Below are positions 26,727-36,038 of a stretch of 64,000 nt of DNA, in pieces. Both the position numbers and the translations under genes were made by a program. Where the stretch lies: the NCBI GenBank assembly GCA_037382465.1, contig JARRPX010000009.1:1-64000 (forward strand), in the 5' to 3' direction. How positions within the stretch are numbered: the stretch's first letter is position 1; every line of letters begins with the position of its first letter. The notes beneath the pieces are model-generated. The model ran no database searches. It was not told the origin of the DNA and worked only from the letters and a program-made list of their open reading frames with translations. The stretch comes from Anaerolineales bacterium. Its GTDB lineage: Bacteria; Chloroflexota; Anaerolineae; Anaerolineales; E44-bin32.

Positions 26727-26969
26727 ATGAATATCTTAATCTGGATCGTCAGCGGGATTATCGCGGGTTGGCTCACCGGTTTGATCATGAAAGGGAAAGG
26801 ATACGGTCTCCTGGGCGATCTCGTAATTGGTGTACTGGGTGGTATTCTTGGAGGCTGGATCTTCGGCCTCATCGGTCTTTCCAGCACAAACTGGTTAGGG
26901 AACATCGGTGTGGCCGTCGCCGGCGGTGTCATCCTGGTCATCATCCTGCGAACCCTTCGCCGCGCTTAA
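26727..26969 (+). CDS. GlsB/YeaQ/YmgE family membrane protein
   Basis: An 80-residue hydrophobic protein of the transglycosylase-associated (GlsB/YeaQ/YmgE) family. Three membrane segments with glycine-rich faces are visible (IVSGIIAGWLTGLIMKG, GDLVIGVLGGILGGWIFG, and the C-terminal VAVAGGVILVIILRTL). Family members are linked to envelope stress, without a defined activity. GAGAGGATGAG precedes the ATG. It stands alone. Confidence 0.85.
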   Translation: MNILIWIVSGIIAGWLTGLIMKGKGYGLLGDLVIGVLGGILGGWIFGLIGLSSTNWLGNIGVAVAGGVILVIILRTLRRA

Positions 26970-27327
26970 ACTGACCAACGCCAACTAAAAACGGGATATT
27001 TACGATCCGAGTAAGTGGATCCGGTGGGTCTGTCATGCAAATCCAGATGCGAGTCGGCAGATTGGATTATCGCATGCATAGAAGGAAAGACTGGATTCAA
27101 TACATACTGATATTTTTTGCTCGAACGCACCAGATTCGAGGAAGAGCGGCAATTGCCGTATATCGAAATTCTTGAGATTTGAATCGCCAGGCTGTGTAAT
27201 CCCGAAGTACACACTTTTCTCTCCGGCCATCTCCCTCACTCGGGAAAACATAACAACTGAGAGGCTGGCCCCTGATGGATATTCGTCCCTTTTTCGTCGG
27301 CCGCAAACAACCTATAATGTTGAAGGT
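26970..27327. promoter_or_regulatory. intergenic region with TATAAT box before the corrinoid activator
   Basis: There is no gene in this stretch. A consensus TATAAT at 27313-27318 ends 9 bases before the ATG of the corrinoid activator, which would give a nearly leaderless transcript; no good -35 is seen. GAAGG directly before the ATG is too close to be an ideal ribosome site. Confidence 0.45.
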
Positions 27328-29181
27328 ATGAGTCACTTTGTCCATTTCGAACCGTTAGGGCGTAGAGGGGAAGTACCTGAAGGCGAGAATTTGCTCGAGA
27401 TTGCCCGCGCCTTGGGGGTCGAGCTGGAAAGCCTGTGCGGCGGCACAGGCACCTGTGGACGCTGCCGCATTCAAATCCTGAGTGGCGAAGTGTCCCAACC
27501 CACCGCAAGCGAGATGGAGTTCCTCACCCCTGAGGACATAGCTCAAGGCTACCGTATGGCGTGCTGCACCACTGTAACAAGCGACTGCAAGGTGAGTGTT
27601 CCGCCAGAATCCCTGTCTTCCCCGCAGCGCACGCAGGTCGAGGGCGAGGAACTGCCCATTGAACCGGACCCCATCGTCCGGGCCTATCCGGTCTCTCTTC
27701 CCCAGCCGACCCTTGAAGATCTCGAAGCGGACGCCGGGAGACTCATCGACGCACTCGAGCGGCAACACGGCTTGCAGGCCACCTCGATCGACATCGATGT
27801 CTTGCGGCGAATTTCTCCCGATTTGCGGGAACACCTCGATCCCGGCAGCGGGACCTGGCGCATACAGGCCGTCGTTCGAGGGCGCGAAATCATCGGATTC
27901 CTTGCCCCGGATCTGCCGTCCTTGGGTTTGGCCGTCGACCTGGGTACGACAAAGATTGCCCTTTACTTACTCGACCTCAACACGGGACAAACCCTCGCGG
28001 CCCAGGGCCTGATGAACCCCCAGATCGCCTACGGGGAAGACATCATCGCTCGCATCTCCTACATCGAGAGAAATCCGTCTCACCCCACAACCCTGCGGGA
28101 CTTGGTGGTGACGGGGATCAACAAAGCGGTTGGCGAAATGTGCACTCAGATCGACGCCGAGCCGTTCCATATCTCCGACACGGTGATTGTCGGCAACACG
28201 GCGATGCATCACGTCTTTCTGAACCTGCCCCTGAAACAACTCGCTCGAGCCCCGTACATCCCCGCCGTGTCCTCGGCGTTGGACGTGAAGGCTCGCGACC
28301 TGGGCCTCGAGTTCATGCCCGGCAGCTGCGTCCACTTGCCGGCCAACATCGCCGGCTTCGTCGGCGCGGACCACGTCGCCATGCTCCTGGCAGTGAAGAT
28401 CGAACACCGGCCCGGAACGACCCTGGCAATCGACATCGGGACGAACACGGAAATTTGTCTGCGGCATGATGGGGGGTTAATCAGCGCATCCTGCGCATCC
28501 GGCCCGGCATTCGAAGGCGCCCACATCAAACACGGCATGCGCGCCGCGAACGGCGCCATCGAACACTTGAGGCTTGTCGACGACACCATCGAGTATCAGA
28601 CCATCGGCGGCGCGCCGCCTGTTGGCTTGTGCGGCTCCGGCATCCTCGACACCATGGCGCAGCTCTATCTCTCGGGTGTGCTCGACGAACAAGGCCGCAT
28701 GCACGACCATCCCCGCGTGCGCACGATTGGCGCCGAGCGCGAGTTCGTGCTCGTTGACGAACGAGAAGTCTCCCAGGGAAGAGACGATACTGATTCCGAT
28801 CACGCAATCAGCTTCACGCAAAAAGACGTGCGGGAACTCCAACTCGCCAAGGGGGCCATGTCGGCCGGAATCAAACTGCTGCTTAAGACCGCCGGCGTTC
28901 GAAAGGATGAAATCGATACGGTGATCGTCGCCGGGGCGTTCGGAACGTACATCGACATCACCAGCGCGATTACGGTCGGCATGCTGCCCGATCTTCCCCT
29001 GGATCGTTACCACCAGGTGGGCAACGCCGCCGGCATGGGCGCCAAACTCGCTCTCATCTCCCGGGCCAAACGGGATGAGGCGCGCGAACTCGCCGCACGT
29101 ATCCGCTATGTCGAGCTCGCCACACACCCCGATTTTCAGAACACCTTCGCGCAATCCATGTTCATCGGTTTGGACGGTTGA
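27328..29181 (+). CDS. corrinoid-protein reductive activator (2Fe-2S plus ASKHA, DUF4445)
   Basis: A 617-residue ATP-dependent activator of the RACo/RACE type. It should return oxidised Co(II) corrinoid proteins to Co(I), serving the two corrinoid proteins at 49.8 and 53 kb. The N-terminal plant-type ferredoxin domain has cysteines C37, C43, C46 and C79 for a [2Fe-2S] cluster. A linker follows, then the ASKHA domain (AVDLGTT near 202, with further phosphate motifs DIGTNTEI and GAFGTYID). In methoxydotrophic systems the equivalent is MtoD or the activating enzyme of O-demethylases. It is about 20 kb from the methyltransferase genes and is not co-transcribed with them. Start choice: ATG at 27328, because the upstream in-frame part reads unlike the family. 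Confidence 0.9.
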   Translation: MSHFVHFEPLGRRGEVPEGENLLEIARALGVELESLCGGTGTCGRCRIQILSGEVSQPTASEMEFLTPEDIAQGYRMACCTTVTSDCKVSVPPESLSSPQRTQVEGEELPIEPDPIVRAYPVSLPQPTLEDLEADAGRLIDALERQHGLQATSIDIDVLRRISPDLREHLDPGSGTWRIQAVVRGREIIGFLAPDLPSLGLAVDLGTTKIALYLLDLNTGQTLAAQGLMNPQIAYGEDIIARISYIERNPSHPTTLRDLVVTGINKAVGEMCTQIDAEPFHISDTVIVGNTAMHHVFLNLPLKQLARAPYIPAVSSALDVKARDLGLEFMPGSCVHLPANIAGFVGADHVAMLLAVKIEHRPGTTLAIDIGTNTEICLRHDGGLISASCASGPAFEGAHIKHGMRAANGAIEHLRLVDDTIEYQTIGGAPPVGLCGSGILDTMAQLYLSGVLDEQGRMHDHPRVRTIGAEREFVLVDEREVSQGRDDTDSDHAISFTQKDVRELQLAKGAMSAGIKLLLKTAGVRKDEIDTVIVAGAFGTYIDITSAITVGMLPDLPLDRYHQVGNAAGMGAKLALISRAKRDEARELAARIRYVELATHPDFQNTFAQSMFIGLDG

Positions 29182-29353
29182 ACTACAGGCCCGCAGCCCC
29201 AATTTTCAGCTAAACGTTCACATCATTTCATGAAAAACAGGCTGCTTAAAGGACGGTCAACTCACCACATCCGTATGCGGAACTGAGCTGCGTTCCTCTA
29301 AGCAGGCCTGCGTAACTGAACCAGTCGGTCAAAGGGTCCAGAACCCTTCTTAC

Positions 29354-30646
29354 TTAAACCGGGAACTCCGGCTTTGGATAGACCATCTCCGCGGTCGCCA
29401 TGTCTTTCGGACCGACGACCTCATACAGACCGTTCTGCCATTGTCCGATCTCCCCCGTATGGCAATCCTTCGACAGCAGACCATTCTCGAACCAGGTAGG
29501 GCCCAGAACCGTTTCGAACGTTTCACTCGCCACCACGTCCCGGATCGCAGCCTGATCGAGGGTCCCAGCTTTCTCGATGGCCTGCTTCCAAACCTCGAGA
29601 CCGGCCCAGTACAACGGGTGACCCCACGGATCCTGGATGTCCTCCGGTTGGTCTGTGTAAAGCTTGTCGGCCAGCGCCTGAGCCGCGTCCGACTGCTTCG
29701 GGCTGAAGGATGTGAAGCCGAGAACTCCCTCGGCCATCGGGCCGAAGGATGAATGGAAGAACCCGAAATTGACGCCGGGGCCACCAATCCAGGCCTTGGG
29801 ATTGAATCCGAGTTCGATCGATGCGCCCATCGCCGGCATGATCTGATCGGGATACGCGAAGCAGCAGAAAACGTCGGCGCCAGAGGCGCCTGCGTCCTCG
29901 ATCACGGGGGACAGATCCGCCATATCGGCCGGGACGCTCCTGACACCAATGATCTCGATCCCCTTCTTCGGAAATTCGATGCCCGCAACACCGGAATACT
30001 CGATGCCATGAAGGTCAGCAATGTAAGCGATGTAGGCCGATGTCGCGCCCTTGTCCTGCAGAAGATCGGCGAGCACCGGTATCTGGTACCAGTCCGAAAA
30101 ACTGAGTGTAACGAAAACGTAGGGCAAGCTGGGAAGCATTTCCTTGACGCTCGTTGCCCCGCCTTCGGCCGTAATCAACAGATAGCCATGCTTGTTGGCG
30201 ATCGGAGCCTGAGCGAAGATAAACGATGTCGAGCAGGCCGGCCAGAGGAAGTCGACTTCATCCTCGACAATGAGCTTCTCCGTCAGCCTCGCCATCGTTG
30301 CCACGTTACTTTCGTCATCGTAGATCAGGGTTTCGATGGGCAAGCGCTTGTCAAGTTCCTTGACGTACACTCCCCCCTCACCATTGACCTCCTCGACAAA
30401 TGTCTCATACACTGGTTTGAAGGCCGAATCCCCAATCATGGCCAGTGGACCTGTGAGCGGCCGAGCCATTCCAACAACGATTTTCTCTTTGGATCGCGAG
30501 GAGATCTTTCCACAACTTGCTGCCAGCAGTCCTGCACCGGTAACCGCAGCGGTTTTGATAAAGCCGCGCCGCGATATAGCGTGTTTGTCGACTGTTTCGC
30601 TTGCCGATTTCTCTGAGCCTGAAATGTTGCCATTTTTTGCACCCAT
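29354..30646 (-). CDS. livK: LivK-type ABC substrate-binding lipoprotein, copy 1
   Basis: A 430-residue periplasmic-binding protein of the branched-chain amino acid (Leu/Ile/Val-BP) family. It starts with a Tat signal (SRRGFIK) ending in a lipobox (LLAASC), so it is exported folded and lipid-anchored. The mature domain begins KIVVGMARPLTGPLAMIGDSAF, the usual first strand and ligand loop of the family. A close paralog lies at 46393-47691, where the permease genes are; this copy stands apart. The ligand is unknown; this family also binds aromatic and short-chain acids. AAGGAG precedes the ATG. Confidence 0.92.
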   Translation of the reverse strand: MGAKNGNISGSEKSASETVDKHAISRRGFIKTAAVTGAGLLAASCGKISSRSKEKIVVGMARPLTGPLAMIGDSAFKPVYETFVEEVNGEGGVYVKELDKRLPIETLIYDDESNVATMARLTEKLIVEDEVDFLWPACSTSFIFAQAPIANKHGYLLITAEGGATSVKEMLPSLPYVFVTLSFSDWYQIPVLADLLQDKGATSAYIAYIADLHGIEYSGVAGIEFPKKGIEIIGVRSVPADMADLSPVIEDAGASGADVFCCFAYPDQIMPAMGASIELGFNPKAWIGGPGVNFGFFHSSFGPMAEGVLGFTSFSPKQSDAAQALADKLYTDQPEDIQDPWGHPLYWAGLEVWKQAIEKAGTLDQAAIRDVVASETFETVLGPTWFENGLLSKDCHTGEIGQWQNGLYEVVGPKDMATAEMVYPKPEFPV

Positions 30647-31458
30647 ACTTCACTCCTTTACAATTGTAAGAGACGGAATTCTCTTCAAGGTGCTTTGTAC
30701 ATTCCTTCCATTGGTAACAACCTCATGCAAACGCCGAATTCTCGACGGACAGGTTGAGCGCTGTGAACAGCAGCCGAATACCTACCTGTCATTTCCCTGC
30801 GGCCAAGCACGCCTTATCCCTGGACTGGATGATCCTAGAGGGCACCTGCAGTTCTACAGACTGCAGCTTTACATGTTTGCCTGGAAAGATCGGCGCCAGA
30901 GTGGCTTTCACTCCATCCCGGCGGGCGAAATCGGTCCAGAAAAACACAGTGCCCAGGAATCCGGCGTGACTCCCTCTGCATGATTTGCTCAGACTCGCTG
31001 GCTTTTTTTATGATGACCCCTGATCTGGTTGTCATTCTCTCCTTTCTCATCGTCTGATAGGGCGAAGATTCCGGTTTCCTTGCCGGCTTCGAGCATTCCC
31101 CGTGCGATACGCCGCGATGGAACGATCGAAGATAACTCCCTACCCAACGATGAAGCCTCATTCTTCCCGACGATTTCAATGAGCTGCTTGCCATAACGCC
31201 CGATCTCACCGGGTAAGTTCGTTTAAACATAGCAGAACACAAGCTTCCGAACAAGCAAGCCTTTTTTCCCAGTGTTTCTTTGATTTTGAGAGCATCCGAT
31301 CGGCCGGTAAACCACAGCGATGCGTCTTTTAGGGTTTCTCGATTGTTTATATAGAAAGAAAATGCCGGCGAGAAAATTGACAAATGCCAAAATTCGATAT
31401 AAACTGAATGTATTCAGTGAATACGTTCATCTAAATTACCTCTCGCAGGGAGCTGCCC
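30647..31458. promoter_or_regulatory. divergent control region, 812 bases
   Basis: There is no gene here. The first about 100 bases form the livK leader and share sequence with the leader of the second livK (CTCTTCAAGGTGCTTTG at 30681-30697). At the other end lies the operator and promoter of the FAD oxidase operon. The middle has nothing recognised. Confidence 0.5.
31377..31429 (+). promoter_or_regulatory. promoter and TetR-like operator of the FAD oxidase operon
   Basis: TTGACA (31377-31382) is followed after 15 bases by TATAAA (31398-31403). Immediately downstream is a nested palindrome: ACTGAAT-GT-ATTCAGT (31403-31418), and TGAATGTATTC (31405-31415) facing GAATACGTTCA (31419-31429) with one mismatch. 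The position over the start point fits a repressor site. The spacing of the -35/-10 is short, so the promoter is less certain than the operator. Confidence 0.55.
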
Positions 31459-32925
31459 ATGAATGGACATCGCGTACGCCTGATGGACATCGTAGGTGAA
31501 GCGGGCGTAACCGAAGAGCCCACCCTGGGCGATTCGTTCTCGCTGGATCGGGACCTCCTGCCGGCGTTGCATCCACGTTTCCGTGTACAGCCGAAGGACG
31601 TGGACGAAGTCGAGGAGATCGTTCGTTGGGCGAATGACGCCTCCACTCCGCTGGTGCCGCTTAGTTCGGGGGAACCGCATCTGCGCAGCGCGTCCGCGCC
31701 CAGCGCCCCGGGCTCAGTCCTGGTCGATCTGAGCGGGATGAAGCGCATACGGAAAATCGACCGCAGGAACAGGCTCGCGCTGATCGAACCCGGCGTGACA
31801 TTTGGAGAGCTGCAGCCCGAACTCGCTGAAGCCGGCCTACGCTTGATCACACCACTCCTCCCCAAACAGGCGAAATCGGTCATCACCAGCCTGCTGGAAC
31901 GCGAACCCATCATGTCCCCTCGCTTCCAATGGAATCTGCTCGAACCGCTTCGCAGCCTGGAGATCGTATGGGGTCACGGCGAGAAATTCTGGAGCGGAAG
32001 CGGTTTCTTCCATCTCGAGAACGAAGAAAGCTGGAAGCAAGGCCTGGTGCCGCTCAACGGGCCGGGGCCGGGCCAGCTGGATTTCTACAAAATGGTATCG
32101 GCGGCCCAAGGGAGCATGGGGATCGTCACCATGGCCTCGGTAAAATGCGAGGTACTTCCGGAATTCCGCAAAACGTTCCTCATCCCGGCAGCCAAACTCG
32201 AAGATTTGATCGATCCCATGTACCACCTGCTGCGCTTTCGCTTCGGTGATGAACTGTTCATCGTCAACCGCAATTGTCTGGCCCTCATGCTCACCCGGGA
32301 AACAAACCAGATGCAATCCCTCAAAGAGACCCTTCCCGCATGGATGATGATCGCCGGCGTCAGCGGAGGCCACATCCTGGCACACGAACGAGTCCAGGCG
32401 CGCGAAGCTGACATGCGGTCCATAATCGAGCAAGCCGGCCTTCAAATGCTCACTGACGTGCCGGGATGCAGCGGCAGCGAACTGCAGGATGTCATCCTCA
32501 AACCCTGCGAAGCGCCGTATTGGAAATTGAGGTACAAAGGCGGGTCACAGGAAATCTTCTTCCTGACCCATCTCGAACGCACACCCGCCTTCAATTCGGA
32601 GATGGACGAGCTGGCCATCCAGTTCCGTTATCCCCCTTCAGACATTGGGGTCTACATTCAGCCGCTGCATCAAGGTGTGTACTGCCATTGTGAATTCATG
32701 CTGCCTTTCGACCGGGGGATTCCGGAAGAAAGAGCGCGGAGCGAATCTCTGTTCCGCGAAGCGAGCCTGAGGATGTTCAAGCAGGGTGCGTACTTCTCGC
32801 GCCCGTATGGCATCTGGGCCGGCATGGTGTACAACGGCGATGCCCGGACGACTATCGTCACGCAGAAGGTCAAACAGATTTTTGACCCCAACAACGTCAT
32901 GAACCCCGGCAAACTTTGCTTCTGA
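31459..32925 (+). CDS. FAD-linked oxidase, GlcD-type (subunit 1)
   Basis: A 488-residue flavoprotein of the VAO/FAD_binding_4 superfamily. The FAD-binding domain covers about residues 40-215 (VDEVEEIVRWANDASTPLVPLSSG, GVTFGELQPELAEAGL, GSMGIVTMASVKC), and the substrate cap domain follows; the protein ends FDPNNVMNPGKLCF, as GlcD-like proteins do. The central FAD loop is divergent: the usual glycine-rich PGTIGG stretch is replaced by a KSVITSLLEREPI region, so cofactor binding may be altered. First gene of an operon with a CCG-type Fe-S protein and a second FAD oxidase, an arrangement like glycolate oxidase GlcDEF. It probably takes electrons from a 2-hydroxy acid or alcohol. Confidence 0.85.
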   Translation: MNGHRVRLMDIVGEAGVTEEPTLGDSFSLDRDLLPALHPRFRVQPKDVDEVEEIVRWANDASTPLVPLSSGEPHLRSASAPSAPGSVLVDLSGMKRIRKIDRRNRLALIEPGVTFGELQPELAEAGLRLITPLLPKQAKSVITSLLEREPIMSPRFQWNLLEPLRSLEIVWGHGEKFWSGSGFFHLENEESWKQGLVPLNGPGPGQLDFYKMVSAAQGSMGIVTMASVKCEVLPEFRKTFLIPAAKLEDLIDPMYHLLRFRFGDELFIVNRNCLALMLTRETNQMQSLKETLPAWMMIAGVSGGHILAHERVQAREADMRSIIEQAGLQMLTDVPGCSGSELQDVILKPCEAPYWKLRYKGGSQEIFFLTHLERTPAFNSEMDELAIQFRYPPSDIGVYIQPLHQGVYCHCEFMLPFDRGIPEERARSESLFREASLRMFKQGAYFSRPYGIWAGMVYNGDARTTIVTQKVKQIFDPNNVMNPGKLCF

Positions 32926-32951
32926 GTGCTGCGTGCGTGGAGGAGAGTGAC

Positions 32952-34223
32952 ATGGCATTGGAAGATTTCGCACCGGAGATGGATCGCTGCAGCGCTTGTT
33001 CCTACTGCAAGTGGGTCCCCTTCGATCAGGTGAAAAGCTGGAGATTTGCCAAGAACTGCCCCAGCATCGCGTATCACAATTTCAACAGTTACTCCGCCCG
33101 CGGCCGGTACGCCGTCGCCCGCTCCCTGCTGCGAGGGCAATCCGACTGTTCGGAGACCGTCAAGAAAATCGTCTTCACATGCCTGACCTGCGGCTCCTGC
33201 GACGTCAGCTGCAAGGTCTGCCGGTACAACCTGGAACCGCTCGAGATGGTGCGCGAACTCAAGTTCTCGCTGGTGGAACAAGGTTTCGAACTCGAAGCGC
33301 TCCGTGCCGTCAGGGAGAGCCTTGCAGCGTTCAGAAATACCCAGCAGCAGCCTACGAACAACCGCGGCGATTGGGCGAACGACCTCGATGTCCCCAGGAT
33401 CGACGAGCGGCCCATGCCGATTCTCTTTCACGCCGGCTGCCGTTTGAGCTACGACAAGGAACTGCAGGAAGAAGCCAGGACGGCCGTGCAGATATTACAG
33501 GCCGCCGGCGTCGAGTTCGGCATCCGCGGAGATCAGGAAATCTGCTGCGGCGGCAGATTGTATTCCATGGGATACCGTCAGGCGTTTGAAGACTGCGCCG
33601 AGGCGAACATGGCGGCCTGGAGCAAGGCCGGCGTGAAGACGGTAGTGACCTCCTGCGCCGACGGCTATCACGCCTTCAAACGCCTGTATCCCCATCTCGG
33701 ATCGCAAGTGGAAGTGCTGCACACCGTGGAACTCCTCGATCGTCTCATCCAGGAAGGCAAAATCAAATTCCGTACGGAAGTTCCCCTGACAGTGACCTAT
33801 CACGATCCCTGCCATCTGGGCCGTCAAGGAGAGCCGTACGTGCCGTGGGACGGCGTAGAGAAGAAGATCAAGGAACAGATCGTCGTCTACGAACCCAGGA
33901 AACCCCGATACAACGGAGCCTGGGGCATATACGACCCGCCCAGGCGCATCCTGGAAAGCATCCCCAGCTTGCGTCTGGTGGAGATGGAACGCATCCGTGA
34001 GTACAGCTGGTGCTGCGGCGCCGGCGGCGGCGTGCGCGAAGCCTACCCGGAGTATTCCCAATGGACGGCATCCGAACGCATCGCTGAGGCGAGGGCCTCG
34101 GGCGCCGAGGCTCTGGTCAGCGCCTGTCCGTGGTGTGAACGGAATTTCAAGGATGCTGTCGAGACGCAGGACGGGGACATGAAGATACTCGACATCGTCG
34201 AACTGGTGCAAATGGCGATGTAG
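32952..34223 (+). CDS. Fe-S oxidoreductase subunit, GlcF/HdrD type
   Basis: A 424-residue electron-transfer subunit. Two N-terminal [4Fe-4S] sites are formed from cysteines C13, C16, C19 with C34, and from the CLTCGSCDVSCKVC cluster (about 78-90). Two CCG domains follow: one with HAGCRLS and ICCGGRLYSMG, the second with HDPCHLGRQGEPY and WCCGAGGGVREAYP. These bind a non-cubane or [4Fe-4S] cluster in HdrB and GlcF relatives. The ATG at 32952 follows GGAGAG. It lies 26 bases after the first FAD oxidase and 12 before the second, so the three probably form a soluble or peripheral complex that passes electrons from the flavin to a quinone, ferredoxin or ETF-like partner. Confidence 0.88.
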   Translation: MALEDFAPEMDRCSACSYCKWVPFDQVKSWRFAKNCPSIAYHNFNSYSARGRYAVARSLLRGQSDCSETVKKIVFTCLTCGSCDVSCKVCRYNLEPLEMVRELKFSLVEQGFELEALRAVRESLAAFRNTQQQPTNNRGDWANDLDVPRIDERPMPILFHAGCRLSYDKELQEEARTAVQILQAAGVEFGIRGDQEICCGGRLYSMGYRQAFEDCAEANMAAWSKAGVKTVVTSCADGYHAFKRLYPHLGSQVEVLHTVELLDRLIQEGKIKFRTEVPLTVTYHDPCHLGRQGEPYVPWDGVEKKIKEQIVVYEPRKPRYNGAWGIYDPPRRILESIPSLRLVEMERIREYSWCCGAGGGVREAYPEYSQWTASERIAEARASGAEALVSACPWCERNFKDAVETQDGDMKILDIVELVQMAM

Positions 34224-34235
34224 TGGAGGAAGCTG

Positions 34236-35888
34236 ATGGCATTATCGAAAGAGTTATACCGTGCTCTCGAAGACATCGTCGGCGCCGAAAACTTATCGGA
34301 CGACCCGGCGGTGCTCGACTCCTACCGCTATTCGCTGGCGCACACCGCGATTCACCTCGGTCCTTATTTCGACACCTTTACGCCACGCGGGGCGGCGGTG
34401 CTGCTTCCCGGGAGTACAGAAGAAGTGCAGGCGATCGTAAAACTGTGCAACATGCACAAGATCAAGTTCAAAGCCTCCAGTACGTTCTGGTCCGCCCAGG
34501 GCTACCCCTCCTCCGAAAACACCCTGCAGCTGGACATGCGCCGCATGGACCGCATCCTGGAGATCGACGAGAAGAACATGTTTGCCGTCATCGAGCCCGG
34601 AGTGATCGGGGCGACGCTTCAAGCGGAAGCGATGAAGCTCGGTTTGAACACTCACCTGCCCGGCTCCGGATGCAGCTGTTCCATCCTGGCCGGCGCAACG
34701 TCGTATTTCGGATCGGGCCCCAGCAATTTATACGGCGGCTGGCACTACGACAATTTATTGGCCATGGAGTGGGTGATGCCCACCGGCGATCTCTTCCGGA
34801 CCGGATCGCTGGGTTCCAACTGCGGCTGGTTCTGCGGCGAAGGTCCGGGCCCGAGCATGAAGGGCATCGCCAGAGGATTCCTGGGAGCGAAAGGGGCGAT
34901 GGGCGTCTTCACCAAGTGCGCCATCAAGCTCTTCGCCTGGCCCGGTCCGGAAAGCCTTCCGGTCGAAGGAACCGTGCCTGCCTACGGGGTCTCACTGCCC
35001 GAACTCTTTCGAGCCTACACGCTGGCATTTCCATCGTGGAAGGCCTGGGCGGACGCGGCCTACACGATATGGGACACCGGCATCGGCTACCTGGCTCACC
35101 GCCAATTCAACATGTTCGGCCGCGATCTGAAGTACGCCATGGTGAAGATCCTCACCGATCCAACGAAAACACTCGGTGATCTGGAACAATTGCTGCAGGA
35201 TCCCGAGGTTCAAAAGGTGACGGATGAATCCACCCGCGACTTTCAAATCGTCCTGGCGGGAATGACACCACGCGACATCGAATGGCAGGACCGCGTGCTG
35301 GACGAGATTCTGTCCCGGACGGGCGGCTGGAAGGTCGAGGCGATGAATTCGCCCGAAGTCAATCCCTGGATGCTGCTCTACCTGATCCGCCTGGGCCACA
35401 AGAATCTGAACCTCGTCTTCGGCGGATCCTACGACGGCTGTTTCGGTTTGCTGGGTGCGGCGGACCTCGGAGCCGCCAACGCCGAAGAAGCCGGCGCGTT
35501 CAAGAAAGAATGGGAGAAACGCGGTGCCATCGTGGCGGGCGGCGGTGATTGTATGATGGGACCGATCGGCGGCCAGGGCGGAGGCGGGACGTGCCTGTGG
35601 GAAAACTTCACCTGCTTCGATCCTTACGACAAGTTCTCCACCGATGGCACGCTGGAGTTCTTCGACGCCTGTACGGAATTCGGGCTGGAGAAGGGCTGGG
35701 GCGTCGGGATGGAAAAATGGAACGCGCAGGCCCGCGGTCCGGACGGCAAGACCCCACCGAAGGAGGTGCGCGACAAGATCCATCTTTCCAACCCGCAACC
35801 TTCGGCGTTCCGCTACCAACATCGGATTCGGGAGATCTTCAACCCGAACGATCTGGGGGACGCGTATTACGAAACACTTGATGATTGA
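34236..35888 (+). CDS. FAD-linked oxidase, GlcD-type (subunit 2)
   Basis: A 550-residue flavoprotein of the same superfamily as the first oxidase and closer to canonical GlcD/alkyldihydroxyacetone-phosphate-synthase-like proteins. The FAD region includes PGSTEEVQAIVKLCNMHKIKF, GVIGATLQAEAMKLGL, the loop PGSGCSCSILAGATSYFG and GAKGAMGVFTKCAIKL. It ends RIREIFNPNDLGDAYY, typical of the family. A GTGGAGGA site precedes the ATG. With the Fe-S subunit it should make the catalytic unit of a 2-hydroxy acid or alcohol dehydrogenase; the two flavoproteins differ enough that one may be catalytic and the other structural, as for GlcD and GlcE. Confidence 0.87.
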   Translation: MALSKELYRALEDIVGAENLSDDPAVLDSYRYSLAHTAIHLGPYFDTFTPRGAAVLLPGSTEEVQAIVKLCNMHKIKFKASSTFWSAQGYPSSENTLQLDMRRMDRILEIDEKNMFAVIEPGVIGATLQAEAMKLGLNTHLPGSGCSCSILAGATSYFGSGPSNLYGGWHYDNLLAMEWVMPTGDLFRTGSLGSNCGWFCGEGPGPSMKGIARGFLGAKGAMGVFTKCAIKLFAWPGPESLPVEGTVPAYGVSLPELFRAYTLAFPSWKAWADAAYTIWDTGIGYLAHRQFNMFGRDLKYAMVKILTDPTKTLGDLEQLLQDPEVQKVTDESTRDFQIVLAGMTPRDIEWQDRVLDEILSRTGGWKVEAMNSPEVNPWMLLYLIRLGHKNLNLVFGGSYDGCFGLLGAADLGAANAEEAGAFKKEWEKRGAIVAGGGDCMMGPIGGQGGGGTCLWENFTCFDPYDKFSTDGTLEFFDACTEFGLEKGWGVGMEKWNAQARGPDGKTPPKEVRDKIHLSNPQPSAFRYQHRIREIFNPNDLGDAYYETLDD

Positions 35889-35913
35889 ACCCGCCCAAGC
35901 ATAGCATCTGCGT

Positions 35914-35932
35914 CGGCAGATCGAATCTGCCG
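35914..35932 (+). other. small hairpin between FAD oxidase and aldehyde dehydrogenase genes
   Basis: A perfect 8-bp stem (CGGCAGAT / ATCTGCCG) with a CGA loop, 26 bases after the oxidase stop. There is no T run. It could stabilise the upstream transcript or modulate read-through to the downstream gene. Confidence 0.4.
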
Positions 35933-36038
35933 GATCCAGGTGGAGGATTGGGCAGCGGAAGGTGTTCGATCCTTCATCCGGGAAAAAGTTTTCCGCGTGC
36001 GAAAGCATCCCTGACTGCACCGGAAAGGAGACGGGGCC

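Noticed and set aside
35889-36038. Cobalamin or folate riboswitch before the aldehyde dehydrogenase
   Set aside because: Only one 8-bp hairpin is present, with none of the conserved riboswitch boxes.
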